Of a stretch of DNA of 64,000 nt, positions 43,956 to 61,500 are shown piece by piece. The stretch is taken from NCBI GenBank assembly GCA_963969365.1, contig OZ017747.1, positions 744,001 to 808,000 of the forward strand, in the 5' to 3' direction. A model generated the notes under the pieces. That model made no database searches and was not told where the DNA came from. It was given only the letters and a program-made list of their open reading frames with translations. The stretch comes from Asterochloris sp. CNOR1 (Eukaryota; Chlorophyta; Trebouxiophyceae; Trebouxiales; Trebouxiaceae). Every line of letters starts with the position of its first letter. Within the stretch, counting starts at the first letter, position 1. A program made the position numbers and the translations under genes.

Positions 43956-46900
43956 TTAAGCATTCAGATTTAATGATTTGAGTGCTCTGCTACTGATGTC
44001 AACATTGCAGGGCGCCATAGCCGCCTCCATCAGTTTGTGATATTCCGTGACCTGCTGCTGCAGCCTGTTGTAATCACCCATAACCACTGCTATCTGTGCC
44101 TCATGCGCAGTCTGCAGCTCCCTCACGTTATCCCGCAAAGCACGCATCTGCATCCATGTGTAAACATTCAGACCTTCCTGAGGGGGAGTGTCCACAGCTG
44201 CGCAGGCAGCTTGACCATGCCTGTTGCAGCATCTGAAAATGAACCCAGCTGCAGCTCAGATCCGGGGTGGTCGCACTCACCAGGAAGGTTCCATCTGGAG
44301 CAGAACATTCTGCGCTCACCTGTGCCTCGTTTTCCATTATCTTTGCATTGGTGGCAGCATTCTCAGCCTCAATGGCCTCCTTCTCCTTCAGCTGCTCCTC
44401 CACGCTGGAGGCTGCAGCCTCCCGCTTGAGCGCACTCTGCAGGCCAGCATGAGATGAGCACCAACACAGCAGCAGTTCCTGTTTGAAAGCTGTTGGCTGG
44501 CCTGCTGCCCTCACAAGAGCTGCCTGCTGGCTTGCACTTGGCTGACCATGTGACAGGCACTGATGAGGCTGGTGGCAGCACCTGCAGGTCTGGCTCTGCT
44601 GCTCACAATGCCTGCGGCTACCCTCTGAATTGCTGCCACCAGGACTGCTGATGCTAGAGCTCAGAGCCAGTCAAACTGCTGCACAGCCTGCCAGGACGCC
44701 TCGCCAAAGCTGTTGCCAGCCCAGGCCACCCAGCCTGCTGACCACCCCTGTTTCACTCCTATGCGCTTCTGGCAGGCACCGCTGGCGACCTCCAGCTGTG
44801 AGCCTGTTACACAGTCTGCTGGTCTGCTGACGGCAGCTGACCCCACCTGGTGCTCCACCCTCTGCAAGCGGTCCTGCAGCGCAGCCTGCTGGCGCTTGAG
44901 GTGCTGCTGGGTGGCCTCCAGCTGCTGCAGCTCTGCGCTGTTGGCTGCGCAGGCAGCCCTCAGCTCCTTGCACTGGCGGTTGACCCCCTTCTTGCGTGCC
45001 AGCTCTGTCTCCACCTCCTCCATGCCCCGCACAGCCTTGGCCACCTCCTTCTCCACCTGCACAAGGGCAAAGAGCTGTGGTCCTCTTCAGTCCTTATACC
45101 CAAAGCAGCTTAGGACTCAACGATGCCCCGCACAGTATTGGCACCTCGTTCTCTGGCATCTGGACACCTTGTTTGTCTGGCCCAAGACCAGGCTGTGAAG
45201 AGCTGATCCACCTGCCATGGGCAAATTGCCAGATGTGTGCTTCAGCTGCTGGAGGACTGCTGGTCGATGTTTGAATGAGAAGGCAGCACTGGGGCGGAAG
45301 CTGCAGGTGAACCCAGCTTGGCTGCATGAAGACCTTGGCTGGATGTATTTTAATCCGTGGAAGGGAAGACAACTCCTGCAGCAACAAAGTACCCAGCACC
45401 CTGCCCTGAAAATAGCATGGCACTCGCACCACCTTGGCTGCCGATTCTAACGCATGGCCCTCTGAGGCAGCACTCACCTGCCTCCACCTGCAGGTGCATC
45501 CCACCTGCTCTTGCTCGATGTGCACAGATCCCATCCAAGGGGTGCCACCACCCTAAGCCCTGGCCAGCCAGCAGCCCATGCCCACCTTGGCTTCTGCCCA
45601 GCTGCCCTTCAAAGGTTTTGGGGAGCCACAACATTGCACCCCTGGCCAATCAGCCAGCAGGAAATGCCCACCTTGGCCACAGCGTCCAAGCGCGCCTGCA
45701 GGTCCCGTGCCCGGCGCTCCCCCTCCCCTGTGGCCTGACGCTCACGCTCCACCGCCCTCTGGATCTCCTCCAGCCGTGCCTGCAGCTTCTCCGGCGACTG
45801 CACCACAGGCACAGGAGGCTGATCAGCACCAGTGGATGGGCACCCACCTGTTCCTGCAGGTGGGGGTAAGGGCCATGTCGCTCGCAGCAGCTTTTGTGGC
45901 GCAGTGTGGCATCGCTCTGCCGCTGCTGCTGTGGGGGGCTGGTGTGCTCGAGTGAAGTGGGGTTGCATGCTGAAAGTGAATATTGTGGGTGTGCCAATGT
46001 GCATGCTGAGGGGCTACTGCCCTGCCTGTTTGCGATGCAGCCTGATGTCTGGGTGATCTCGCTGTCCCGACAATTTGCCATGCATCAGTAGCAACCAAGT
46101 GCACTGCAGTGACATATGCAGCAAACGTCACTAGACAGCGGATGTCACGCCACAGGCAGCAGGTCTCCACAGAGGGAGGCAGCTGTGCTCCCCACCTCCA
46201 CGATCTGGCAGCGCAGGCTGTCCCCCTCCTGCTTGGCCTGGACCAGCTTGTACTTCTCAGCAGCGGCTGCATCTGCCAGCGCATTGGCCTGCTGCTTCAT
46301 TGCACGCACCTGCACCCAAGCCAGCCATCACAACTGTGGCTACAAATGAAGGCCACAGCAAGGGGCAGCAGGTCTGCTCCTGCAAGGTCTGCTGCTGCAA
46401 GGGCAGCTGCTGCTGTCTACAATATGCAGACAGCCTGATACTCACTTCCAGAAGCCGCGGCGTTTCAAGCCATCACTGGTGTTTTTGTCAGCGACTCAAC
46501 GCTGAAGCATAGACTGCATTCATGCAGCTGCCGCTGTCAATGGCTTCATATGGGTTGCAGGCTTGCCTCAGCATTCAGCGCTGTCTGCTGCTTGTTGAGT
46601 TGCTGGTTCTCCAGATAGATTTCCTGCGTCTCTGCCTCCAGCTGAGCTACCTCCTGCAGACGGGCTGGCAGAACATCAGAGCAGCTCTGCAGAGTTATAC
46701 GCAGAGCCAGCATTCATTTGAGCAGCTTCAAACAGCTTGCTGCGCAGCCACCACAGCATGCATGGCGCAGATCGCCGAGGCAGTTGGGATTTGCAGGGAC
46801 CGTGGCCAGCTGGTTATGTCTGTTGGGCAGCGCTGTGACAAGAATCTGGTGGGAAGCAGCAAGTTGCACGATGCACATGCAGGCAGTGCGCCGCCTTACC

Positions 46901-48641
46901 GGCTGCTGTGCCTCCCGCTCCTCGCGCAGTCGCTGCAGCTCTGCTTGCTGCACGCGCATACAGCATTCCTCCTTGACACACCAGTAAGGTGAGATGCACA
47001 CGGCCGCCAAGTCATGCCAAGCTATAGCCCCAATGCTTGACAGCAGCACTGCAACAGGATGCTGTTGCCATCCAACCTGCCATGACTTGCAAGCGTTGTT
47101 GACATGCAAGTCGTGCCAGGGCCTGTTGCTTAGTTCACAGCAGATGCAGCTCTGCCAGCAGCACAGCCTCCAGCGGTAGGTTAAGCCAGCTCCCCACCAG
47201 TTGCAACTGCTGCTCCTCCAGCTGGGCAGTCTCCTCCAGCAGGTGCTCTGCAGCCTCCTGCATGTCAGTGTAGGGCGCCAGCTTCTCCTCCCGGAACTTG
47301 GCAAAATTGATGATCCCGCTCAAGTTGCGTCTAAGACGGTTTGCATCCGGCTTGTGCAGGTCCTGCAGGAGGCAGACCAAGCAGCTTTAGGGCAGAGAGA
47401 GCTTGTGCGGGGCATGGGGCCACAGCCTTCAGTGGGGCCTGCCTTGTGCAGCTCTTGTGATTGGACAGGCCAGGTCCCCAGAAGCCAGGCACACGAGTTG
47501 GCTCTTTCAGGTCCTGCAGGAGGATGGCGGTGGGCTCGGGTGGGGCTTCACCATATTCCTGCCAACAGGCAGAGCGGGTCTGGCTTGTGCAGGTCCTGTG
47601 TAGGGGCAGCCAAGACATCCTTGCTGTTTGCCTCCAATCTGGGGCAACAGCTCAGCTGGCAGCGGCTGTGCCAGAGTCACACCCAGATGCAGTGCCACAA
47701 ACGTGGGGGCAACGGGGACCGCAGAGGACTTGAGCAGCAGTGCCTCACTCTGTGGCAAGAGCGCCGATCTCGGGCCAGCATTGTATCAGCAGCTATTTGG
47801 TGTCTGCTGGAGGGCGGGAGGGTGACCGCTGGGGCAACCCAGCAAGGCCAGATGCAGCGGCCCCTACCCTGCTATGTCGGGGCACCGTCAGGCTGCTGTG
47901 TACAGTCTTCCAGGGAGTACTGCAGGGTGTTGCAGGTTGCCCCACCCCAGATGCAGCGGCTAGGGCACTTAGAGCAGGGAATGACACCACCAGGGTGCCT
48001 TCTGCAGTCGCCGAGAAGCGCTATACCATTGCGTTGCAGGCCACCAGACCAACAGTAGCTGGACCCTGCTTGCCTGCAGCGTGAAATCCTTTATGCCAGC
48101 AGCCAGCAGCAGCTTGTTCAGTGCGCGCGTGAAGGCCAGCGTGGGAATGGACTCATCATGCAGCTCAGGGTACTCCAGGGCATCAATGGCTGTGAACACC
48201 GGCTGCTGCAGCTCCTCCCTGCATAGGCATTGAGTGCACCTTAACAGGTGCTCAAGTAGACGACGCACTTGCTAGCCAAGCCAGAGCATGCACACGAGGC
48301 TGTGGCGCAGCACCATGCCTGTCATTCAGGGCATGGGTATAACCTCAGCTCAAGTGCCAATGAGGTGGTGTGCAGCAGCCTGCATTACGTGCTGATGTGC
48401 GACTTGCCTGGTGAGGCCCAGCAGTGTGGTAACCAGCAGCTCATAGATAGCCCTGACCACGCTGTAGTTTGGTTTTGCTAGTTGATCTGCTGTGAGGGGA
48501 AGGTCCATCTCTTTCAGGCATGGCAGCAGCTCCTGCAGCAAGCATCAAAAGCATCATGAAGCTGGCCATGCCTGATCTGCCATGTGCCACTGTAAACCCG
48601 CTCACCTGGTTGCTGAGTATCGGAAAGGAGTAACCTGACAT
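43956..48641 (-). CDS. NUF2: Kinetochore protein NUF2 (NDC80 complex)
   Basis: Coiled-coil subunit of the NDC80 complex that attaches kinetochores to spindle microtubules. ATG at 48641 (MSGYSFPILSNQ). The N-terminal calponin-homology-like domain reads ELLPCLKEMDLPLTADQLAK, VVRAIYELLVTTLLG, VFTAIDALEYPELHDESIPT, LNKLLLAAGIKDFTLQDLHK and PDANRLRRNLSGIINFAKFR; the LSGIINFAKFRE segment is the family hallmark. It is followed by many exons of heptad-rich coiled coil (EEKLAPYTDMQEAAEHLLEE; QEVAQLEAETQEIYLENQQL; MKQQANALADAAAAEKYKLV; LQARLEEIQRAVERERQATG; MEEVETELARKKGVNRQCKE; SVEEQLKEKEAIEAENAATN), ending HKLMEAAMAPCNVDISSRAL with the stop at 43956. About a dozen exons in total. Length and order fit a complete gene. 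It points to a conventional mitotic kinetochore. NDC80 itself is not in the window. Confidence 0.92.
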
Positions 48642-49258
48642 CCTGAGCCGCTCTGAGCGCTCACAGATGAGGACGATGGTTTTGTGCGAAACTGACCAGT
48701 CAACGCATGGCAGTTTACACACAAAACAGATATGACAGGCTCCTGTACCAGCCTTGAAGACAATGTTCCAAAAGAGGAGTGCATGTACAACTAGGACAAG
48801 TCAGGCAAAGGAGGTGAACCCTCTTTTCAGGAAAGGGGGATTCACGAGGTCCAGAACTATTGCAGGCTTGACAGAGTCGGGTGGCCTATGTACATGTGCC
48901 TGCCGTCGCCTGAGGTATGACACCTTTATATGAATGTGGCAGTGTTGCCAGGTGCATTTCCTGCAGCAGCATTCACACCTTTCAGGCTGCTGCAGATGAC
49001 AGTGCAATACATTTCAGGCAAAGCAAATGCTTCACAGGGTGCCTGGGAGCAATGCAACCCCCTTGGTGTCCTTGAGAGGAGGCTGGCAACCCCTGCTTTT
49101 GTCAAAAATAGCACTTGAGCTGTTCATCCCTGCAGGCCAGGCAAGCTGCTGTGCTATGCGCCCAACTCACCAGTGCCACCTGATTCATGGCTTCTTAGCC
49201 AGTTGCTGTAGCCGCCGCATCGGCTGCATCACAGTGCGTTGCATTCGGCTTGATTGCG
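48642..49258. other. Upstream region of NUF2 / 3' flank of paralog 4
   Basis: No exon supported. It holds the NUF2 promoter and the 3' UTR of the minus-strand secreted paralog. Open frames are short and unlike proteins. Confidence 0.45.
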
Positions 49259-52102
49259 TCAAGCACTCGATTTGCAGCAAAATGCACCCTTGGCGACAGG
49301 CAGCAGCTTGCTGACGGAGGCATTGCTGCGATCCACCATAAGGCATTCAACACTGTGTGACAACATGTTGCGGGCCTGCACCATGCTCAGCAAACCTGCA
49401 GCCTGTGCTGTTGAGGTGGCTGTGCTCCCACTGGTGGCAGCAGCCTGCAGCAGCGAGAACGTCGCAATACTGTTATCAGCCAGAGTAGTGCTGAAAACCA
49501 AAAGCATCTGCACTCACTGAGGCTGCTGCATTGGCAACTGCAATCGCCGCTGGAGTTGAGGCTTGGGCAGTGGCGGCTGCCTGGGCGGCCTGCAGCACAG
49601 GCGCAGGGCACACGACTCTGTGCCGCTAAGCTCAGCCAGGAAGTGGAGCTGCAGCCAACAGGCACACCCAAGCATGGCTCGGTGACGAGCTGCTGCATAC
49701 TCACCGCTACCACTGTGGCAGAGGTTGCTTCAGCACTTGCAGAGGCCTGCACAAGGGAAGCAGAGGGTTGTGTGAAGGAAGCCGGATGTTCAAACAATCA
49801 ATACGCTTCACAAGGGCTGCTGCTATCGCTCACCGATGCTGCCGCTTGGGCAACTGCCTGTGCAGCGGGCACGGCAATCTCGCTTTTGACAAAAACGATG
49901 CTCTACAACACAGCGATGTCGTTGTCAGCGCAAGTGGCCTGCGCATAGTTACAGAGCACAGGAAATGCATGGCTAGCCCTGGAAATCTCACTGGTGGTGG
50001 TGGGGGCCTGCACTAGCAATAGTTGAGTGTCAGACACACATCACTATTGATCGCTGCAATGATATACTGGTGATGGCGATGCAGTGGACTCTCAGCACGC
50101 TCAGTCACCAGCGACGAGGAGAACGGCAGTGACAATCATGGGGTCACGTTGGCAGTGCGCAAGCATTGCAGGCAGGCTGCAAAGCATGCATCTTGTTTGT
50201 TGTTGTGGGTTGCTCAGGCCCATGCCCAACAGCCTGCTTGGGCCTTAAATGCTTAAAGCCACTGCATGCATAATCTCAGGCGGCCACTACAACGACACTG
50301 CTCTCAGGCAGGCTGTTGGGCATGGACGTGAGCACATGCACAAGTCCGGTGCCTGTACTCACGGTGGTGGAGGGAAGACACCTGCAGGGCAGCAAAGCAG
50401 CATGTCAACCGTCAGTCTAAGCATGAAGAGCAGATCGCCATGCAGGCACATTCGGCAACCGCTCAACAACACTTGTGCATGCCGCCCACAGGTACAGGTG
50501 GGGCCCCATAACATCCGCGCGGCAGGAAGCACGGCTTGGCATCCCAGGCTGTGGCCATTGAGCGGCAGCAATGACATGCAGAGCTTGCATTAGCGTCCCA
50601 TGCTGCAGGCTTGAGCAGCCTGCCCATGTCCCACTACCCGAGACAAGTTTTCGGCCGTAAAGAATTGGTTTATGGCCCCCGCTCCACAGCATTCCCAATA
50701 CCAATCAGTCCTCACACAAAGCGCCACCAACCTGGGCAGCAGGGCAGGTTGCCCCCCAAAGCCGCTGGTTATGCAGCAGAAATGCTCACCAGCCTCCCAG
50801 TGGCCAAATGCCAACCACTACAACCACTGGCAGCACAGCATGCCTGCTGAGCTTGCCCATCAATCCTGTCACCGAAAATCAGAGGTCTCCTCCGGCGATT
50901 GACAGGCAAACACAGCAGGGCAGCTCGTCATTGTTGTGCTGTTTGCCATTGGCGCTCAAGCCCTCCCAGTGCCCAGCAGCACTCACTTTTCTTTGCGATG
51001 ACCACTGGAACAGCCTTTTGGACCGTGGTTGGTGTGGCAATGGCTGAAGCTTGTGCAGAGGCTGCAGCCTGCAGCAGGAGGTACTCAATGGTAAGTCACT
51101 GTGAAGACAGAGCCTGGCATCATGAGGGTGAGTGCTGGCTGCTATTTGCACAGGGTGCTGCTGGCAGACAATGCCAGTCAGCAAGAGTGCCACGCAGGCA
51201 CTTGATCATGCGTGCTGAATGAGGCTCCTCACAAAGGGCTCATGGCGCAGGCCCTTTCCCACAGGCGCACTCAAGGCTCACTTATTTATCCAAGGCCACT
51301 CACTTGGTCCTTGCTTGACCAACATGGCCGTACTAAGCAGCTCAGAGAACAGCAGATTCTTGGCTACAGCAGTATTTGCGGCGCATTTGCAACAGCGGCA
51401 AGAGGGTTCAAGCTCACATCACTCAGCAGGGCACGGGTGTTCTGCAAAGCGCTCGCGCCTGGAACACACAGACACACCCCCCTAAAGCCCCCAACTCAGA
51501 GAATGCATCCCCAGTGTGTGCCTGCCGTGCTTCAGCTAAGGCACACAGGGTACAGGTGGTACAGGTGCTCCCCGAGCATTGCTGCCAACCTTGTGGGCGA
51601 CAGCACTTCAGTAAGACTCCAACAGCATCAGCACGCTACACTCACAGTGAATGGCTCCCGCATGCCTGACTGTGGCCTAAGCAACATGAAGCCGCACCAT
51701 ACCGCAGAACCAAGTCACCAAGGCGTGTGGCGCTACAGCTCACCTGCGCAGCTGCTGATCCAGCACCACTGGCAAAGGCTGCTGCATTTGCATCAGCAGC
51801 AACCTCGGTCTGTTGCAGGGTCCTGCCTGCTGCACTGCCTTGACCTGCACAGGTGGTGACCGTCAAGGTTGCCAGCTCATGCCTCAAACCAATGGCAGAT
51901 CAGCAGCAACAAGCTGCAGTGGGCCCACATGCGAGCACAGTCAGGTGCCAGCAGATGGGGAGTCGCTAGGCAAGCCACAGGCACACTTCAGGCCATCTGC
52001 TGGATTAACGTCTGGCCACCTGGCGACCTGCGAATGTGACTCAAACTCACCTGCCACCAGAAGGCCCAGCACCAGGCAGAGGAGCATGCCTGTTACCCGC
52101 AT
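49259..52102 (-). CDS. Secreted Ala/Ser-rich protein, paralog 4 (diverged, lacks the C-terminal modules)
   Basis: Nine exons, 212 aa: 52102-52051, 51844-51744, 51068-50987, 50381-50363, 50007-49992, 49902-49834, 49746-49705, 49589-49518 and 49444-49259. It follows the plus-strand paralogs module by module: signal peptide MRVTGMLLCLVLGLLVAG; GSAAGRTLQQTEVAADANA; AAASAQASAIATPTTVQKAV and PVVIAKK; SVFPPPP and PPPPPP; SIVFVKSEIAVPAAQAVAQA; ASASAEATSATVVA (42-nt exon); AAQAAATAQASTPAAIAVAN; AAATSGSTATSTAQAA. The 69-nt sixth exon and the AAQAAAT block make it closest to paralog 1. The Ala block is split by an intron absent from paralog 1. From about residue 168 the frame runs into unrelated sequence (LLSMVQARNMLSHSVECLMV...) and stops at 49259, so the Pro/Thr linker, VNLGNG and Gly/Asn modules are missing. 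Alternatively a donor at 49395 joins a short exon; that frame also stops within ten codons. Confidence 0.75.
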
Positions 52103-53078
52103 CTCACCCAGGACAGGCAAAGGTGACAGCACTTGCCAGGAAGCTTGTTTCAGGCTGGGGGTTGGACCACAGAACTGGGTGCCGAGGATGCCCCACACAA
52201 TTGCTGGGGTGGGGATGAGAAGTTCTGTGAAGGTGAACAGAATGCTCAGACCCACCTTGACCAGTGAAGAGTTATCTGAATTGATTCTTGGACCGATTCT
52301 TCCGAGCAGCTTACATGGAAGCTGGAACCGCTTGGCTGCCTCACAGGACCAGCTACAGTGTTGTGCCAAGAGGGAGACATGTATTGTTTCAGAGGCAAGT
52401 GCTGCCAGCGATGGCTCACAGCAAAGCTTGCTAGTGCAGTTCCTGACTTGAGGAGTAAGTCAGTGTGCTGCACCCAAAGCTCAATCTGCAGGCTGCTTGC
52501 ACTTGCCTTTCCTGTGCCCTGAGCAACTCCTAGCTTGAGTAGAGCAGTTGAGTTGTTTATCAAACTTGGGTCACTTCAAAAACAGCCCAGCTCTCTGCTG
52601 TCAAGGCAGGTGTTTGCTGGGCAGCAGAGAAAGTCATGGCACTCGAACCTTCAATGTATACAGTGGTGCAAGCATGCATTCACTTGGGCTGCTCCATCAG
52701 CGCATGCCACCTCTCAGTGTACAGGGACACGAGGGTCGGAGCCAACGCTGAGGCCTGCCATGGACCCAGCTTCCTTCACCCGGTCGATCTGCAGGCAGCA
52801 CAAGGGGCATGTGTGAATCTGGTCGAACGCAAGTACTTCATACACTGTGTGATCGGGCAAGCCACACTTGTTACGTGCACTGACTTGTGCTGTAGGCTCA
52901 CTTGGGTAGCTTAGGACAAGGTTCAGCGCACAAAATGCAAAGCAAGAGCTGAAGTGTGCCAGTGCCTGCAGGGGCTCCCAAAATCTATGAGATGCACCCA
53001 GCAGACAGGTCATGAGTTGTGCACATCAGGTCCTGCTCAGTTGCACTGGCTCAGTTGCAGAGGCTCCCTTCTCACAAG
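52103..53078. other. Unassigned stretch upstream of paralog 4
   Basis: No exon supported on either strand. It should include the promoter of paralog 4 (minus) and the 3' flank of gamma-tubulin (minus). Confidence 0.4.
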
Positions 53079-58185
<5,107 letters not shown>

Positions 58186-58547
58186 GGCTCCTCCCTACCA
58201 GCCCCCTGATCCCGCCCTGTGGCACTGGCAAGCACTCAGCCACCTGAATGCAACCTGGGCCTGTGCAATTCCAGTCTTGACGTTTAGATCGTACATGGCA
58301 ACGGACTTTGCCAAGTTTGACCAGGCCAATTTTCAGTGTCCATGCAGCTGGAGAATCAACAAACAGCAGCACAGATGTGTCTGCAGTTGCATCAGTTGTG
58401 TCTGGGTCTCCAAAAATGCTGCTCGGGTATCTCAGCTGTTCTGCAAGTAAGTCTACAAGCTAGTAGGAGGTAGCAGCCTGCTACTATGAGAGGCATGCTA
58501 ACTGGCAGGCCTCTGATTCACTCTGAGCGACACAAGTGAAACAGTAA

Positions 58548-61500
58548 TTAAGATAGGGTTGCAATGTTGCTGGCGAGCTGGTGGGGGTCCACGCCTGCAG
58601 GAAAGGGTGATGCTTGAGCCTAGCACTGGCAAGATAGCAGCACACCGGAGCATCACAAAGCAATGGCAGACAACAATTACCCTTTAGCTTATTGCAAGGC
58701 AATCTCATTGCAAGGTGTGGAGCAGCCAGCGCGACTCCTCAAGGCAGCAGGACTCACCTCCAATGGCACAGGCACCTCCCATGCATGTGAACGCGTTGTC
58801 CTTGACCCAGGTGTTAAAGTCGTCCTTGCTCATGGCCGCAGCCTTGTGCTCAAAGTCTAGCGCCGCCAGCTTCTTCTGCACATCCTGCATGATCACTGGA
58901 CAGCTTCAGCCTTGTTCAAAGACTAATCAGAGGGAGGCTTGCCCTCAGCTCACCTGCGTCCGGGGGTTCTCCTCGCCCAGCAGCTTGGCCCTGATGTCAA
59001 AGGACCGTTGCAGATTGGTGCCTGCCTCCGTCAGGCAGCCCATGTCCAGCTGGAGAGTGCCTGCAGGGAGAAGCACAGGGACCATCAGCAAGAATGCTGC
59101 CTGTGTGTGTGCCGTGTGATGCCACACTACACAACACATTGGACTGCAGTAGTTTCATGACAACGCTGCCAATGCTGCCTGTACGACAGGCTCACGACAC
59201 CTGCCAACACCCTTAGAGTGTGGGAGGAGCCTGACTGACATGGCCGGCAAGACACCTGCCAGTTATCTTTTTGCAATGCACTCGCCCTGCTTCAGCAAGC
59301 AATGAGAACGTGATGCCAGCATGAAATAAGCAGCCCTGCCTCCACCACACACCCACCTAGATTGTACAAGCAGCTAGCAACATCCAGGTGTGAGGGACCG
59401 TAAGCCCACTCCATGATGTCCAGCGTCTTGCGGTACAGGGGCTCTGCCTCAGCGCGGCGGCGCATGTTGGCCAGGAGCACAGCCAGGTTGTTGTAGCTGA
59501 CTGCCAGGTGGATGTCATGAGGGTCCAGGACCTTCTCCCTGCAGACACGAGGAAATCATGGTCGAGCTGGGGCAGCTGAGGTTAGGCTGAAACAGCCATA
59601 GCAAGCAGAGTTCAGTGCTACAAGCATGCTTTAGCTGCTTCCTGGTGTCAAAGGAAGCCCGTGCGTCATCTGCTTCAGCAGTATCGTCGGGGGTGCAGTG
59701 ATCAGGGTGGGGCATGCAGGAGCTCAAGCACAGGCTGTGATGATGAGTATGCTGCAGCAGCGGGCCTACCACCCAGAATCTGCGTCACCAGTGCAAGTCA
59801 GGACCACATTTGTCCTCCATGCCACATGAGCTCCACACCTCTAGCACAAATGCAATGCTGCAGAGTCGCACCTGATTTCGATACATTCACGGTACACGCT
59901 CTCGGCCTTGTCAAACTCGTTGCGCCTCTTGAGCAGCAGCCCCAGATTATGCAGGCAGCTGGCCACATCTGGGTGTGCTGCACCAAACATGGTGCGCCTG
60001 ATGCCCAGACTTCTGTTAATGACTGCCTCTGCCTCCTTGAGGCGACCTGCATACAAAGCATGCCTGCTTGTGTGGGATGTTGATAGCCATGTCTGCTGGG
60101 AGCCTCTCAAATCAGAGCTTGGCAGGCCAATAGGAGAATTGTGAAAACATGGGCTGTAGCAGCAGTTGCTGCGTTCTCAGGGTGGCAGACAGGACTGTGC
60201 TGCACCTTGGGCACCAATCAGACAGATGATAACGCCTCAGTCGCACCTGTGTTGGCAAAGTAGACACCTGTGCTGTCCAGGAAGACAGCCAAGGCTGCCG
60301 AGTCAGCACCCCAGAGGTCCTCCCTAGCTGTCAGCGCATCAGAAAGCAGCTGTTCTGCCTCTGATATGCGGCCCATCTTTTGTAGCAGCATTGCCATGTT
60401 ATTGAAGGCAATGGCCATGGATTCCAGGTCTGACTGCTGTTGAATGGTCCTCGCAGCAACCTGCACAATCAGCATTGTTTACTGGAATGCCTGGTGAAGT
60501 GCATCAGCAACCTGTGCTTGCTGATCTAGCCCTGTACAGAAGCATGAGCAACGCGCTGCAAGAGCAGCCATGATGCAGCACAGGCAGCCCTGGAGCCAGC
60601 GCGATGCTGAACCTGCACGAACAGCTCTCTAGTGGCGCTACCTGCTTGACCACCTGCCGGACAGCATGGTTGCTCAGCAGCTTGGCTGTGAGCCCACCTG
60701 CAATGGGTCTGCTGCTGCGGAAATGCTGTTGTAGAAGTTGGCAATGTACTTGATGATCTGCACAATGTCCTCATCGGGTGTGTCATTCAGCCAGGCGTCC
60801 TGCAGACAAAACACTGCTCTGTCTTGAGCTGTCGGCTCCAGCAAACAAGAGCAGCTGACTGGCATGCCACCTGCTGGAATGCATGTGCCAGCTCCAGTGT
60901 GATCCTGGCCAGGATCTTGTGTGAGGCAACGTAAGTGCAGGCCGCAGCCTTTCCTGCAGTTAGGACGGTGCAGCAACTGCAGAGCAAGCCACAAATATGG
61001 CCGCAAACACACTTACAAGGCCTGCCCTGCCCCACCTGCGCTGGCCAGCCATGGTGCTACTGCTGCATATACAGACAGATCAGCGTTGCTGCCCATCACC
61101 TTGCACGTCAATATTGCTTCAACCCATCTGCACTCCATTTGGCCAAGCATGCCATGCTCTTGTCCCTGTGGGCAACTAGGCCTGCTTGATCTCCAGATAG
61201 CTAGCCTAGCTGAGGGCAGGTTGCAAACAGTCCTAGACCACCTGCACTGAACGATCATATGGCTTCATTGGCTCCACAGCCAGCACCTCCTGCCTCAAAC
61301 GGCTGCCTGCCACTCTGCAGAGCACCACGCGCAGCCCACCTGCACTGCCCTGTCATAGGCCTTCTCTGGCTGGTCCACAGCCAGCACCTCCTGCCACAGG
61401 CGGATGAGTGTGGGCTGCCCCCCCTCCTTGACCATCTTGACCAGTGTGGACAGGCGCCCCAGGTAGCGCGCCAGGTGCTTCTGGGCCTCTATCACCATAT

